Below, piece by piece: positions 47,701 through 58,726 of a stretch of DNA of 64,000 nt. Position numbers and translations under genes: made by a program. The stretch is from Talpa occidentalis (Eukaryota; Chordata; Mammalia; Eulipotyphla; Talpidae): positions 136,864,676 through 136,928,675 of the forward strand of contig NW_023604295.1 of the NCBI RefSeq assembly GCF_014898055.3. Reading direction: 5' to 3'. Below the pieces are notes generated by a model that saw nothing but the letters and a program-made list of their open reading frames with translations, had not been told where the DNA came from and did no database searches. How positions within the stretch are numbered: position 1 is the first letter of the stretch; each line of letters begins with the position of its first letter.

Positions 47701-47805
47701 CCTTGATAAGATGCTTTATATTTTTCTAGTTGTTTCCTTGGTTTTTGTTTATTCCTATTTTACAGTTCAAAGGACATAAGTAATGATAGCATGACAATCC
47801 TCAAA
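44775..47805. other. long AT-rich region, few named repeats
   Basis: No gene recognised. A 26-bp unit, GTTTGATCTTGAACTTTTCC plus CTTCAG, is tandemly duplicated at 45487-45538. A T-run sits at 46151-46170. The part 46700-47280 may be a diverged L1M 5' region, but I could not confirm it. Confidence 0.4.
45487..45538. repeat. 26-bp tandem duplication
   Basis: Two head-to-tail copies with one difference (CTTCAG versus CTCCAG), so recent. Confidence 0.92.
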
Positions 47806-48073
47806 TATTTGTATTTATTTATGTATACAAGAACTGGGGTGTAGGCCAGGGGTGTGGGGGGTGGGATGTATGTGTGAGAGGATTCACCAGAGCGAGGAGC
47901 AGAACAGGGGATCTACTGAAATGCACTGCTGAGGGGAGCACCTGGCCGGACAGGAGAGGGCTGCTGCATGATGTGGGGTCAGCTCCCTGGCTTGGGATGA
48001 AACTCAGGCTGCAGAGGCTGCAGACAGCTTGATAGTGCTGGGACTTAACCCCTTGTGCCACCAGGGAGAGCCC
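47806..48073 (-). mobile_element. tRNA-derived SINE, type B, diverged
   Basis: TATACAAGAACTGGGGTG, core GCACTGCTGAGGGGAGCA and head GTGCCACCAGGGAGAGCCC. It has a deletion inside the body near 47897 and no clear duplication. Confidence 0.87.
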
Positions 48074-48139
48074 GGAGGCTGATCTTTGAAGGGCTATGAT
48101 CATCTCCATTTGTGTCAAAGTCGGTCACAGACCCTCAGA

Positions 48140-48350
48140 AGCAAGGCGGCTCAGGGCAGGTTCTGTTTCCGCCCTGACACCCTCTCTGTTTGCACTCCGG
48201 GCTCCGAGGGGGCGGCTGCGTCGATGCTGGATTCTGGATCCTCAGAGAACCGCAGTTGTGCCAGATGTGGGGGGGCTCATCAAGCCAATGAGAGGCGAAA
48301 TAAACAAAAGCCCCGGGCCAGGGTCGGCAGTGAGTCGGCTCACCTCTTGC
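48140..48350. promoter_or_regulatory. small CpG cluster with GC box and CCAAT box
   Basis: About ten CpGs in 200 bp, against a CpG-poor background. It contains GGGGGCGGC (48208-48216), AGCCAATGAG (48281-48290) and CCCCGGG. No repeat family is seen. It could be a minor promoter or enhancer, or the remains of a retrocopy's GC-rich 5' UTR. Confidence 0.35.
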
Positions 48351-48479
48351 AAGGGTCACTTTTCTCTCTCTGTGAAAAATGAAATACAGGGCAGAGCAAA
48401 GCCTCGGGATTAAACAAACAACAACAAAACCAACAATTCCTGTGAAAAGAGTAAAAAAGGACAGCTCTGTGGCGATGTG

Positions 48480-48800
48480 CTCCTTGGTCTCTCCCTGTGC
48501 GCCTCCTTGCTGAGTCTCACAAAATTGAGGAAATCAAGAACTTTCTGCTCACCGTCAGGGAAAAGGAAGCTGAATCTACTAAAATCAAGAAAAATGAGGA
48601 CAGGCTGAAGTTAAAGTTAAAGCAGCAGATAACTTACACCTGGGTTGCTGGAGACCTGGAGATGGCCGAGAAACTGAGGCAGATGCTGCCCCTTGGTCTC
48701 CCAATAAAAGAGCTGAAATGAACCCGATGTGTGGATTTAAATATATTATAATGTTTAGAAAATCAAATAAGCCAAAAACCAAATAGACAAATAAACCTTT
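48480..48800 (+). pseudogene. RPL38: RPL38 processed pseudogene
   Basis: This intronless copy of the 60S ribosomal protein L38 mRNA has its coding equivalent at 48512-48721. About 40 of 69 aligned residues agree by eye with human RPL38, including KIEEIK, FLLT, KIKKN, AEKL and the C-terminal KELK and stop. The initiator ATG is replaced by GAG. One codon is deleted in the middle, and no frameshift or internal stop is present. A C/T-rich 5' UTR-like segment precedes it, and an AT-rich 3' UTR remnant with A-rich end follows to about 48800. The conserved tail, divergence and lack of introns say old retrocopy. Confidence 0.87.
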
Positions 48801-50020
48801 AAGGGGCCAAACAGCTACTTGCTTTCTAATGGATCCAGGGGTCCATCTGTGGCATCCTGTTGGACAGGATCCCTGAGCTCCTTCCTGTGCAGTAGTGAGT
48901 GGGTCCTGGATTTGATCAGGAAATTCACCAGGCATGTGGCTTTTCAATAGTGGAATCTGTTGACACGACAAATCCTCAGCACATTGGGTGATTCAAGTGC
49001 ACTTTCATAATTTGCTCGCATTTTCCCCCCTTTGTTATTTCCACATTCCACAAAAATCCATCCCTTCTCCCTGAATTATGTGCGGCTCAGGAATGATGCC
49101 GGTACCACCCAGAGAGGGCAACCTCAGCCTCGTGAACTCACAGAACCTATTGTTCCATCCCTTTCTTGCCCAGCCTGTCGCAGCAGCCCTGTCCTCCATC
49201 TGGGAGGGCAGGGAAATGACTCCCCAGAGAGCCATTCATCATGGTAGTAAATGTTCTGTGTTTTACGAAGTTCCATCAAAGTTCACCTAGGCACGGAGGC
49301 AAAACAATCGCTCTCTATGCATCCTTTTTCTGTGTCAACATATATACTGCCCATAAAAGTGCATGAGCTGTTTTGTGTGTGGTGGGTAAACTCGAAGCCG
49401 TGTGCACTTCTGCGCACACATTGTGTGGTCTGCCTTGCAGTGCATGTGCGCCCCCGACAGCCTGCTGGGGCAGCAAAGACGCCCCTCTTTCTGGCGAGCC
49501 GCCACCCGCCCAGGCTCCCCATAGATGCTCTGCTGCTCCTCGGCTTGGGTTTCGCTCCTGACTCTTCTCCAGTTTTCTCCCCAGTCTCCAAGGGTGTTGA
49601 TTTTAATTGCTTGACTCATTTAAGCATCTTGGGAGACTGTAACAGATTAGTTAGCAGTCCCAGCCTGCTGCTGGCTTCCCTTCTCCCAGTGTCTTGCCCA
49701 CACACCCGAAGTAACCGGAAACGTTCACTGCTCCATAATGAGGCTGGGATTCCTTTCTGTGCAGCCCGAAGACATAAAAGGCTGCCCCTTAACATCAACT
49801 CCTGCTTTCCTCCTCTGCCCACTGCACGCTCTCTGTTGACTGACTTTAGAAAACAAGCAAATGTTACCCCAGCTTCCCAGATGCACAGTCCTGTTGTTGA
49901 GCAATCTTACAACAATTTACTATGTAAGATGCCCAAAACAACCCCTCTCCCCCACCCACACACTGTATGTCAAAACAAAACACTTTGGGCATCCTCTCTT
50001 TGCTTTGAAAATTCATTTGT
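48801..50020. other. GC-richer unique block with the longest open frame of the window
   Basis: A plus-strand frame of 265 codons (49251-50048) runs into the next SINE. Several other frames are open over the same bases on both strands, which points to low stop density rather than coding. No domain, signal peptide or known family is seen. CpGs are moderately retained (49395-49560). Confidence 0.4.
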
Positions 50021-50282
50021 GGGCCTCCCTGGTGGCGCAGGCGGTTGAGCACCATGCTGTGAAGCTGCCCGCAGCCTCTGCAGAGCAGGTTCGATTCCCA
50101 GCCGGCCAGGGAGAAACCCACATGGCGCGGCAGACCTCTCCTGACTTGCCTGCTGCTCCCCTCAGCAGTGTATTTCACTCAGTCTGCCTGTTCTGCTCCC
50201 CACTCTGTCTATAGTGAATCCTCTCACCCTCCCATGCATCTGGCCTGTACCCCGGTTCTTGTATAAATAAATCTTTAAAAAA
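50021..50282 (+). mobile_element. tRNA-derived SINE, intermediate type, full length
   Basis: Head GGGCCTCCCTGGTGGCGCAG, B box GGTTCGATTCCC, tail GTATAAATAAATCTTTAAA. AAAATTCATTTGT and AAAAATTGATTTG flank it. Confidence 0.93.
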
Positions 50283-51404
50283 ATTGATTTGCTCAATCAC
50301 ATATTTAATAAAGTACATACCACTTATTTTGTCTGGCAGTATTTAATGGAATAATTTATACACACAGAAAGATGCACCCAGCCACAGATGTCATCGAATA
50401 AAGGAAGGTTTGTAATAATGGCCTGTAGTTGAACATTGAGATTTTGCGATGCCTTGTTAAGAAAAACAATAGGGCTTATTAACTCATTTGCCTTCCTTAT
50501 GAACTCTGCTTTTTAATTGACTAAGCAAATACCCAATTAGAGTACTAATTTGTTAAGGTCATGCATTAGCTGAAAAGAAAAGACAAAATCTATAGCAGAA
50601 GCTGGGAACCCCCAAAGGCTTATCTTGCTTGCGTTAGGAAGTGATATCTTTGAAATAAGATGATGACAATCTGTCCCTTCATTGATTAAAGGTAAATGAC
50701 TGAAACTTAGAGCCTGTGCAGCTACGTCAGTCTTTACCAGAAGGGAGAATGGCTCAGACAGTGCTGCGCTCAGCTCTCTCTCAGTTGTTCCATAATATCT
50801 GCTTTTCCACATTATTCCCAGAAACACCAAGTTTATGGGTTTTCTATGGATGCTTTCAGAAAGTTCAACTGGTATAAACAAAACTGTGGTTGTGTAGACC
50901 TAGACATTCTCAGAGCAAAAGTAACCAAAAGTTGACAAATAAGGTTCTTGTGAAGGAATCTGCGGTTTACAACAAAGTTCACGTTAAAATAACTGTCATT
51001 TATTATATTTAAGTTCTAAAGTTTGATTGAAGGTGAAAATATACTTTTTTATAAAGGAATGGAATCTGAGAAATATATTAATAACGAACATATTAATAAG
51101 CTTCTTAATAAAACATCCAGAAGAAAATTTAGAAAAATATCAACCAGATATTTGATGGATGGATTCTGTATATCCCTGTTTTTATCTGAGTTCATAGTTT
51201 TCAGTAAATATTTGCCTTTTTAATATGATTTTTCCTTTCAACTAGTCCTCTGGAGACATCACAGATTTTCTCACTTTTGCAAGAGTTGATCATGACATTT
51301 TGCTTCTTTTCACTTAAAACTTTTTAAGGTTTTTGAGCTGTTGTAGTGGACAGTAGTTAGAGAAAACCACACAGAGACTGTTGATTGTTCACCAAAGCAG
51401 ATTC
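50283..51404. promoter_or_regulatory. repeat-free AT-rich block, candidate conserved noncoding DNA
   Basis: No named repeat. 50430-50580 is dense in homeodomain and nuclear-receptor-like words (TTTTTAATTGACTAAGC, CCAATTAGAGTACTAATTTG, AAGGTCATGCATTAG). No gene recognised. Confidence 0.28.
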
Positions 51405-51500
51405 CTCTTCTTCCAGGGCTGGAAGTTCACAGTCAAGGGGTTGGTGGGATCCTTCCTTGCTTCCTCTAGCTTCAGGTGGTCACTGCTAATTCTTAGGGCA
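51405..51500 (-). mobile_element. MLT1-type LTR fragment
   Basis: GGCTGGAAGTTCACAGTCAA and CCTTCCTTGCTTCCTCTAGC are the antisense MLT1 middle. Nearly identical to 53675-53753. Confidence 0.7.
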
Positions 51501-51828
51501 TGTGTGGTTTCCAAGGTCCTGTTGACATAAGAAGCGGCCATGAGACTAAGAATCAGCCAAGGGAGGGGGCGTAGAGTTGGCCTCTGGGCCTGTCCTCCAG
51601 GAGCCTCCATAAGTTCTTCTCCACCTTCTTTCTTTCCTTTTCTACCAGATTAGATACAAATAAGTGCAGGACCCTGACAAAGCCTGGATTGAAAATGGAA
51701 GAGTCATAAGAGAGGGAAACTGCGCCCCCCCCCCCAATTACTGCTTGAAAGAACACTTCCAACTTCAGGAATATCCATTTATGTAATCAAGGCATACATT
51801 TTCTTGTGCATTAAAGATGTTTGAATCT

Positions 51829-52079
51829 GGGCCTCCCTGGTGGCACAAGGGGTTAAGATGCAAGCGATGAAGCTATACGCAGCCACTGCAGCACGAGTTC
51901 AATCCCCGGCCAGGGAGCATCCCACATGGCGCAGCAGACCTCTCCTGACTTGCCCTGCTCCCCTCAGCAGTGTATTTCAGCCAGTCTGCCTGTTCTGTTC
52001 CCCACTCTGTCTCTAGTGAATCATCTCACCCCCCACATCTCTGGCCTATACCCCAGTTCTTTTATGAATAAATTAAAAA
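51829..52079 (+). mobile_element. tRNA-derived SINE, type B, full length
   Basis: Head GGGCCTCCCTGGTGGCACAAG. The perfect duplication AAAGATGTTTGAATCT lies at 51813-51828 and 52080-52095. Confidence 0.94.
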
Positions 52080-52587
52080 AAAGATGTTTGAATCTATATG
52101 TTAGTACAAAATACAGGGCATTCTCCAGCATGTAAAATACTTCTTCTTTGGAGTGTATATGTGGAGACAGATCCTCACCTTGTCCCTGACAGCTGAATGC
52201 AGATTATGAGATAATTCTTCTCTCTGGCAGGGAGGGCCTGGGCATGTGGCCCCACCTAGCCCCAGATGCTCCTGCCGGGGCCTTTGGCAAGAAAGTGATG
52301 AGCTCAGTTGCTCTTGCTTCTTTGTTTTGAACAAGGATCTGTGACTGTCTCTGCAGAACTAATTTTCCTATTAGGTTCTACCATGGAGTCTTCTATGGCA
52401 CCTAAGCAACAGGTGACCATCTCCAGGTGAAGGTGCAAAGAGGTACTTCAGAGATCCTAGCCATCTATCTACAAAAATATGGTGCTATTTCTATCAAAAT
52501 TAGTAAGTTTAGGTTTAAAGTGTGCCTAAGGAACTGTCTCACTTTCTCCCTATTTTTGTTGCAACAAAACAACTTATTGTTTTTATT
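52080..52587. other. unique stretch
   Basis: No gene or named repeat. Confidence 0.4.
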
Positions 52588-52800
52588 TTTAAAGATTTCT
52601 TTATGTATATAAGAACTGGGGTGGGGAATAGAACAGGTGGATTGACCGAAATACACTGCTGAGGGGAGCAGCGGGCGAGACAGGAGAGGTCTGCTGCGCC
52701 ATGTGGGTAGTTCCCTGGCCGGGGATTGAACTTGTGCTGCAGTGGCTGCTGATAGCTTCACAGTGCTGCAACTCAACCCCTTGCATCACCAGGGAGGCCT
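52588..52800 (-). mobile_element. tRNA-derived SINE, type B, internally deleted
   Basis: AAGAACTGGGGTGGGGAATAG shows a deletion joining the 3' block to the body (the GCCAGAGATGC...GACAGAG part is missing). The head is intact. Flanks CAACTTATTGTTTTTA and CAACCTATTATTTTTT. Confidence 0.9.
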
Positions 52801-53139
52801 TCAACCTATTATTTTTTTAGCACTCACAAGCTTAGGCCAAAAGAATTCTTTTACCATAAAGAATTCATTTTCTAACTTTTGCCCTCTTCTGAATCTGTCT
52901 AGAATGGAAGATTTAAATCTGCTAAAGGTTTTTATTAACAAAAGTAGTACATTTGCTTTTCCATCGTTGTTACTTCTTTCTTACTCCTCACCCTGAAATA
53001 AGTGGCAGCGTGAGGAGTAAGAGGTTTCTAAGGGAGTAGGCACGGCTTTGACATGGGTTAATGAAAGTTTGGAATTTTGGCAAGCATGGGAGACTTGAAT
53101 TTTGATGAACATTCACAGTTGCCAATTAGTTTAACTGTA

Positions 53140-53300
53140 ATAACATTTATTTTGCCAGATGTTGTGTTGTGCTAAGGACACAGAAATAACACATTTTTAT
53201 CTCCAAGAAATCATAGTCTGGAGGAGGACACATACACACAATAAGATGTGTGCAAAATGGTGTGGCGGTGTTGCGTGCAGGTGGATGCATTAGTGACCCA
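53140..53300 (-). mobile_element. L2 fragment
   Basis: ACATTTATTTTGCCAGATGTTG, AAGAAATCATAGTCTGGAGG and ACACACAATAAG are in antisense L2 order. Confidence 0.55.
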
Positions 53301-53362
53301 TACAGAGGTGGTTCCTGTAACAAATGGCCACAACCTTGGTGGCTTAAAACAGGAGAAATGCA

Positions 53363-53640
53363 GGGGCCTCCCCTGGTGGTGCAGGCGATTAAGCGCTGTG
53401 CTGTGAAGCTGTCCGCAGCCTCTGTAATGCGGGTTCCATCACGGCCGGCCAGCGAGGGTCCCACATGGCACAACAGACCTCTCCTGTCTCGCCCGCTGCT
53501 CCCCTCAGCAGTGTACTTTGGTCTGTCTGCCTGTTCTGCTCTCTGCTCTGTCTCTGGTGAATCCTCTCACCCTCCCCCACATCTGGCCTGTACCCTGGTT
53601 CTTGTATAAATAAATAAATAAATCTTTAAAACAAAAAAAA
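53363..53640 (+). mobile_element. tRNA-derived SINE, intermediate type, in MLT1
   Basis: Head GGGGCCTCCCCTGGTGGTGC, tail (AAAT)n and TCTTTAAAACAAAA. AACAGGAGAAATGCA and CCCAGGAGAAAGGCA flank it. Confidence 0.93.
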
Positions 53641-53895
53641 ACCCAGGAGAAAGGCATTCTATCATGGTTCTGGGGGCTGGAAGTTCACAGTCAAGGGGTT
53701 GGTGGGATCCTTCCTTGCTTCCTCTAGCTTCTGGTGGTCACTGGTAATTCTTGGCATCCTTTGCTTGTAGGACCATCTCCCCAACCTCTGCCTCTACCTT
53801 CTCATAACCTCCTCCGTGCCTTGGTCCAAATTTCCTTCTCCTCAGGAGGCACCAATCACACTGGATTGAAGGCCAATCCTAAGCCAGTATGATCT

Positions 53896-54167
53896 TTTTT
53901 TTTTAAAGATTTATTTTTATTTATGTATACAAGAACTGGCGTGTAGGCCAGAGGTGCAGGGGAGAGATAGGGTGAGAGCATTCAGCAGAGACAGAGTGGG
54001 GAGCAGAACAGGCAGATCCACTGAAATATACTTACAAGGAGAACAGCGGGTGAGACAGGAGAGGTCTGCTACGCCCATTGTGGGTTAGCTCCCTGCCTGG
54101 GGATAGAACTCAGGCCAGAGCAGTGACAGGCACTGAGACTTAACCCCTGAGCCACCAGGAAGACTCC
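53896..54167 (-). mobile_element. tRNA-derived SINE, type B, in MLT1
   Basis: TATACAAGAACTGGCGTG and head GAGCCACCAGGAAGACTCC. The duplication CTAAGCCAGTATGATCTT lies at 53879 and 54168. Confidence 0.92.
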
Positions 54168-54239
54168 CTAAGCCAGTATGATCTTAATTTCATGATATAG
54201 AAAAACTTAACCTTCAGTTTCCAGGTGGACTTGGATTTT

Positions 54240-54401
54240 TGTTTTGTTTTATTGAGGTAACATTGGCTTATAATACTGTACGTGAGTCAGTCATGAGATC
54301 ACACCTCTTCAGGTGCCTGTCACCTCACTACACCCACCACCCAGGCCTCTCCAGCCCTCCACCATCGTCCATTGTGTCCCTCCCCATCTTGTAGCCTCAA
54401 G
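54240..54401 (-). mobile_element. L1M 3' end fragment in MLT1
   Basis: TTTTATTGAGGTAACATTGGC begins the antisense L1M 3' UTR. GGTGGACTTGGATTTTT and GGTAGACATGAGCTTTG are the flanking MLT1 site, duplicated. Confidence 0.7.
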
Positions 54402-54537
54402 AGGTAGACATGAGCTTTGAGTGGATGCTAATCAACCCATCAGAGACTTCTAGCCCAGAGGAGGACAAGTCAGAAAAATAAAGGACACTGAGCTGAGGAA
54501 TGAATGGAAGTTAAAATAGAAATAGATGGTTAATCCC

Positions 54538-54799
54538 AGGCCTCCCCTGTGGCACAAGGGGTTAAGACGCACCCTATGAAGCTATCCACAGCCTCTGCAG
54601 CACAAGTTCGATCCCTGTTGGGCCAGGGAGCTACCCACATGGCACAGCAGACCTCCGGTCTCACCCGCTGCTCCCCTCAGCAGTGTACTTCGGTCAATCT
54701 GCCTGTTCTGCTCCCCACTCTGTCTCTGGTGAATCCTCTCACCTCCTACACCTCTGGCCTGTACCCCAGTTCCTCTATGCATAAATAAATCTTTTAAAA
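54538..54799 (+). mobile_element. tRNA-derived SINE, type B, full length
   Basis: Head AGGCCTCCCCTGTGGCACAAG and tail ATAAATAAATCTTTTAAA. ATAGATGGTTAATCCC and AAGATGGCTAATCCC flank it. Confidence 0.92.
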
Positions 54800-55194
54800 A
54801 AAGATGGCTAATCCCCTAAATATGTGTGATACCACATAAATCAGATTTAAAAAGTACCTTCTACACAGAACAGGTCATTGTATTACTTATTTTCATAAAA
54901 CGAGGTTCCGCCTCAAACATTTCCGTGGTCTTTCCCTAAAGCACTGTCTCCTTTCCTGCTCTAATCCAGGCCAACCTCCTTCAGTTCAGCTGTGAAATAC
55001 TTCGAGTCCATGTGCTAAATGTATATCACATTAACACTTCCTGGTGCAAGAGTCTCTCTGTAATCCCAGCCCCTGGCCTTCTTCCAGCTGCGAGCACGGA
55101 ACACCTGTAGGCCTCTCATTTTCCTCTGATTTGGGGTCTAGGGCTATCCTCGCTCATAAGGAGGCATAAAAGATGACTGCATTGCAGCCAGAAT
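54800..55194. other. unique stretch
   Basis: Perhaps an L2 relic near 54930-55050 (TTTCCCTAAAGCACTG). No gene. Confidence 0.35.
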
Positions 55195-55385
55195 GGATTT
55201 CATTCATTCTGTCACTCAGTCATTCCACAATGTTTTTTTCTTTTTTAGCATTAACTGTGAAAACCACAGACTAGGTGTGGAAAAGATTAAAAGCATAAAT
55301 ATTATATATGCCTACTGTCTAATGGAGGGGAAAGACATCAGTGGCACACAATAATTTCTAAGTTATTTACAGAAATCAAAAGGCT
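55195..55385 (-). mobile_element. L2 fragment
   Basis: CATTCATTCTGTCACTCAGTC, ACTGTCTAATGGAGGGGAAAG and CACACAATAATTTC follow antisense L2. Confidence 0.5.
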
Positions 55386-55514
55386 TATACGTTGTCAGGC
55401 AGAAGGAAACAAGCAAGTCTTTGAGTATCGCGAGATCCTTTAGTGCCAGAGGCTCCTTGACTGTGCTCTTTACAAGTGAATCAAAGGAAGGTGAGGAATT
55501 AGTTGCATGTTCTT

Positions 55515-55789
55515 TTTTTTTTTTAGATTTATTTATTTATTTATACAAGCACTGGGTACAGTCAGAAGCACGGGAGGGTGAGAGAATCCACCAGAGCTAG
55601 AGCGGGGAGCAGAGCAGGCAGAAGGACCAAAGTACACTGCTGAGGGGAGCAGCAGGCGGCAGGAGAGGTCTGCGCGCCATGTGGGACCCTCCTCTGGTGG
55701 CCGGGGAGCAGCCGGAAATCGAACCTGCCGCAGAGGCCACAGGCAGCTTCGCAACCCAGCGCTCAACCGCTGCGCCACGGGGAAGGCCC
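55515..55789 (-). mobile_element. tRNA-derived SINE, type A, full length
   Basis: CACTGGGTACAGTCAGAAGC and head GCGCCACGGGGAAGGCC. TTAGTTGCATGTTCTT and TTAGTTTCATGTTCTT flank it. Confidence 0.93.
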
Positions 55790-58726
55790 TTAGTTTCATG
55801 TTCTTCTAATCCATAGTCTCTATGTAGTGCATGCTTAGCACAAAGCAAATGTTCAACTAGTCGATACTAACTGGGGCATCTGTACCGGTCTGTGCTGGTT
55901 AGGGTGGGGATTGTTAACTTATTCAGTTAAAGGGACGCTGAGACTTGTCATCTTGTTTAGACGAATGGATAATTGGGGTTTCCTGCATAATCTGAAGCTT
56001 GGTCTCCTTCAAGAGTGATGAACTCATCCCTATTTACCTGAGACTTTTCTGGCTTTAGCTCTAAAATTTGCACACCAGGAACCTCCCAGACGTCGAGAAA
56101 CCAATGACTGGTTACTCTATCTTCCTGTGACCCACCTTTCTAATAACACAACTTTTCATTTTCATTCGAGCTGGCCTCTCTAGCCCAGCCTCTACTGAGG
56201 TCAACCAATGCTGGGTCTGGGGATCTGCTGGCCGGTCCAGCTGTCCTGCTGCCATGTGTCTTTATCCTACAGATAAATAAGCCAAAATAAAGGGGCCAAC
56301 TGCACAGAGACAGGCCCCAAATTTAAAGCATGGTTACAGTTTTCCCAGGCAAGGCTGGGAGGCTGGCTTACCCTGCCCCCCTTTTTACAGAATGACTGTT
56401 TTCCAGGTTGAGCCTGCACCTCTGTTTTGCCCGGCTACTTATAGAAAGACAAACCGACAAGTCTGAAATGGACACGTTTTATGCCAGGATTTGATCGGGT
56501 AGAAAACGTGTGTCCCTACACGAGACCCCAACCTTAACGTTAGCAAAATGAAGACTTATTTTTATTTTTATTTACTTTTGCATGTGGAGAGGAATGCCGA
56601 TGTCATCCATGTCCTCGACACATCTTAATTTGTGGATTTTTTTTTATTTAACTCTCTTAATTGGATGAAAGTTTGCTGCTGCTGATTTATGGATCTCTAG
56701 TTGTGCCAGGCATCAGCTTAAATGTGCACAGCTGCTCTGTAGTAGTTTAACTTGGCAGATAGTATTAAACCATTGAATTGTGTCATTTATTTGTATATGC
56801 ATACAATAGCCTCCTTGTGCAGGTTCTTCAAAAATCCTAGCAGGCAGGGTTTGGCCTGAGCAGCTAAGGAGTCTTACAGAGTGATTTATTCTTTGGGGAG
56901 GTTTTCAGAGTTTCCAGAGTCAAGAATGGGATAGCATTTTGGGCTATTGATAAGTTCCCAAGGGAAACAGAGGGCTGGAGTCAGAGGCTACTAGGGAGAG
57001 GTCTGAAGCTCATGTTCGGGACCAATCTCTGGGGTCACTGAAGCCATGTAGGACCTGGTACTGCTGACAACAGTCTTACTTTCATTATGACATGTCACAG
57101 GAAAGCAGCTAAAAGAGGGGGTGATCTAATGCCAGCGGTGCAGGCATAAATAACTTGAGGAACTCTGTTGACAATGGACGATCTGGCATTCACAGTAGTT
57201 AACAACGCTATCTTCGAATTCAAAGGGCCCTGAGATTTGTCACACTTGTCCTTTGTAGTCAAGGATGATACTGTTGACACCATGGTTATCCCTGTATGCG
57301 AGTGTGGCTGAAAATACCCAAGGGTGACAGATGATAAGGGCTTTCTGCAGGGTGTACAGGGAGAACCTTTATTTGGTTTGTGTCTGTGGCTTCCCAGAAC
57401 ACAGCCTGCCTGCTTACAAAGTCACAGTGTCTCTGCTGCCAACAGTGGCTCTGGTGACAACCTCTTGCTTCCTGTCTTCCCTGAAAATCCCACTGCTTGA
57501 TAGGCTTTCCCTGGGGTCTTGCGAGGATTCTGCCTCCTGCCTGGTCTGCTCTCCATCTCCAAGCCACATGTGCCAGGAGGCCTAGTGCTGCCTCCTTCCT
57601 ATCCTGTGGCCCATGAGAAAATCACTTGCAGGTGGGCTCTGTTGGTTAAGAGCTTCAATTATTTTTTATTTCATTTTGCCACCTGAAATTGGAAAGTCTT
57701 CTACTGAAAAAAAAACTTAGTCGCTGAGAATTTTTCCCCATTCTTACTTTGGCCTGTCTTAGAACAGGAAACAGAGAGGAAATAGTTTTGGCCAAGGTGT
57801 GCCCTTCCTGTCGGAGGACTAAGTAGACACTTAAGACAGTTTGTTGATTAATAAAAAAGGTTTCCAGTCCAGACTATGTTAAAAAAAAAATTAAGACTAG
57901 AAATTTCCAAAGGGTCATCTCAGAAACCTAATAATAGGTGTTTGCAAACCCCTGTAGGTATCTCGGAAAGCCTTCATATGCCAACTGCTCAGGAACTTGT
58001 TTTGGGGGGCAGGTAGATTAGGTCAGGGAGCAAAACTGGCAACCACATGCTGATAGCAAGCACAGGCTAGCTGCCCATTACTTTGTCTCTTTGGCAAGTA
58101 AAAATCTTTCTATATGTGGGTTCAGGATGGGGAGTGGATGGGTAATTAAAGGTCCTCTTGATGGTGCCTTAGCCTTAAAATTTTCCAAAGGAGGAACTGC
58201 TAATTGTCTCGGTTAGAGAAACCCCCAAAATATTATTTAACCTCTGAGCTAAATGCCTTATCAGGTCTTCTCCTAGAAGAGCCTGAACTGAGGGCAGCTT
58301 AGTGCATAAGAAAGTTGTGATGAAGGATGTTGAGATCAAGGGCGGAGAGCTGGATGGGATTGGGCCCTTGGACAGCCCAGCAGGAAAGACTTGGCCCAGG
58401 GTTTTCATGAGTAGCAAAATGATACCTGGCGTGTTCAAGAAAGGACATTCTATTAGGTCAGAGAAGCCCCAAGATGTAGAGGGGAAGAACTCACTTGCTT
58501 GCATGACAGTTTGAGGTCTTCCAACACAGTCCCATCCCACACAATTTTCAAAGTTGTTTCTCTCAAGTCTCTGAATCACATTTTTGCTCTTTGAGGTCCT
58601 CCAAGGATATTAGGAATTGTTCTTCTAGTTATCCTTCATCTTTGAGAGAGAGAAAGGAAAGAAACAAAGAGAACAGGATTGAGAGTAAGCAAGCACTAGC
58701 ATGAGGATGTTCTGTAATTCCCATTT
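55790..58726. other. long unassigned region
   Basis: No gene recognised. Minus-strand open frames at 57283-57095, 57567-57286 and 58579-58175 have no domain that I can name; relics of an endogenous retroviral or other element are possible. 56540-56790 is repeat-free and AT-rich, with enhancer-like texture. Confidence 0.3.

Larger units (their letters stand above)
53305..54445 (-). mobile_element. MLT1-type LTR carrying three nested insertions
   Basis: LTR pieces appear in order: 53305-53362 (ACCTTGGTGGCTTAAAAC), 53641-53895 (GGCTGGAAGTTCACAGTC to AAGCCAGTATGATC), 54168-54239 (to GGTGGACTTGGATTTTT) and 54402-54445 (GGTAGACATGAGCTTTG, AATCAACCCA). The gaps are a plus SINE, a minus SINE and an L1M 3' end, each with its own target duplication. 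Confidence 0.8.

Noticed and set aside
57095..58579. Possible endogenous retroviral internal region on the minus strand
   Set aside because: No protease, polymerase or other retroviral motif could be seen; left unassigned.
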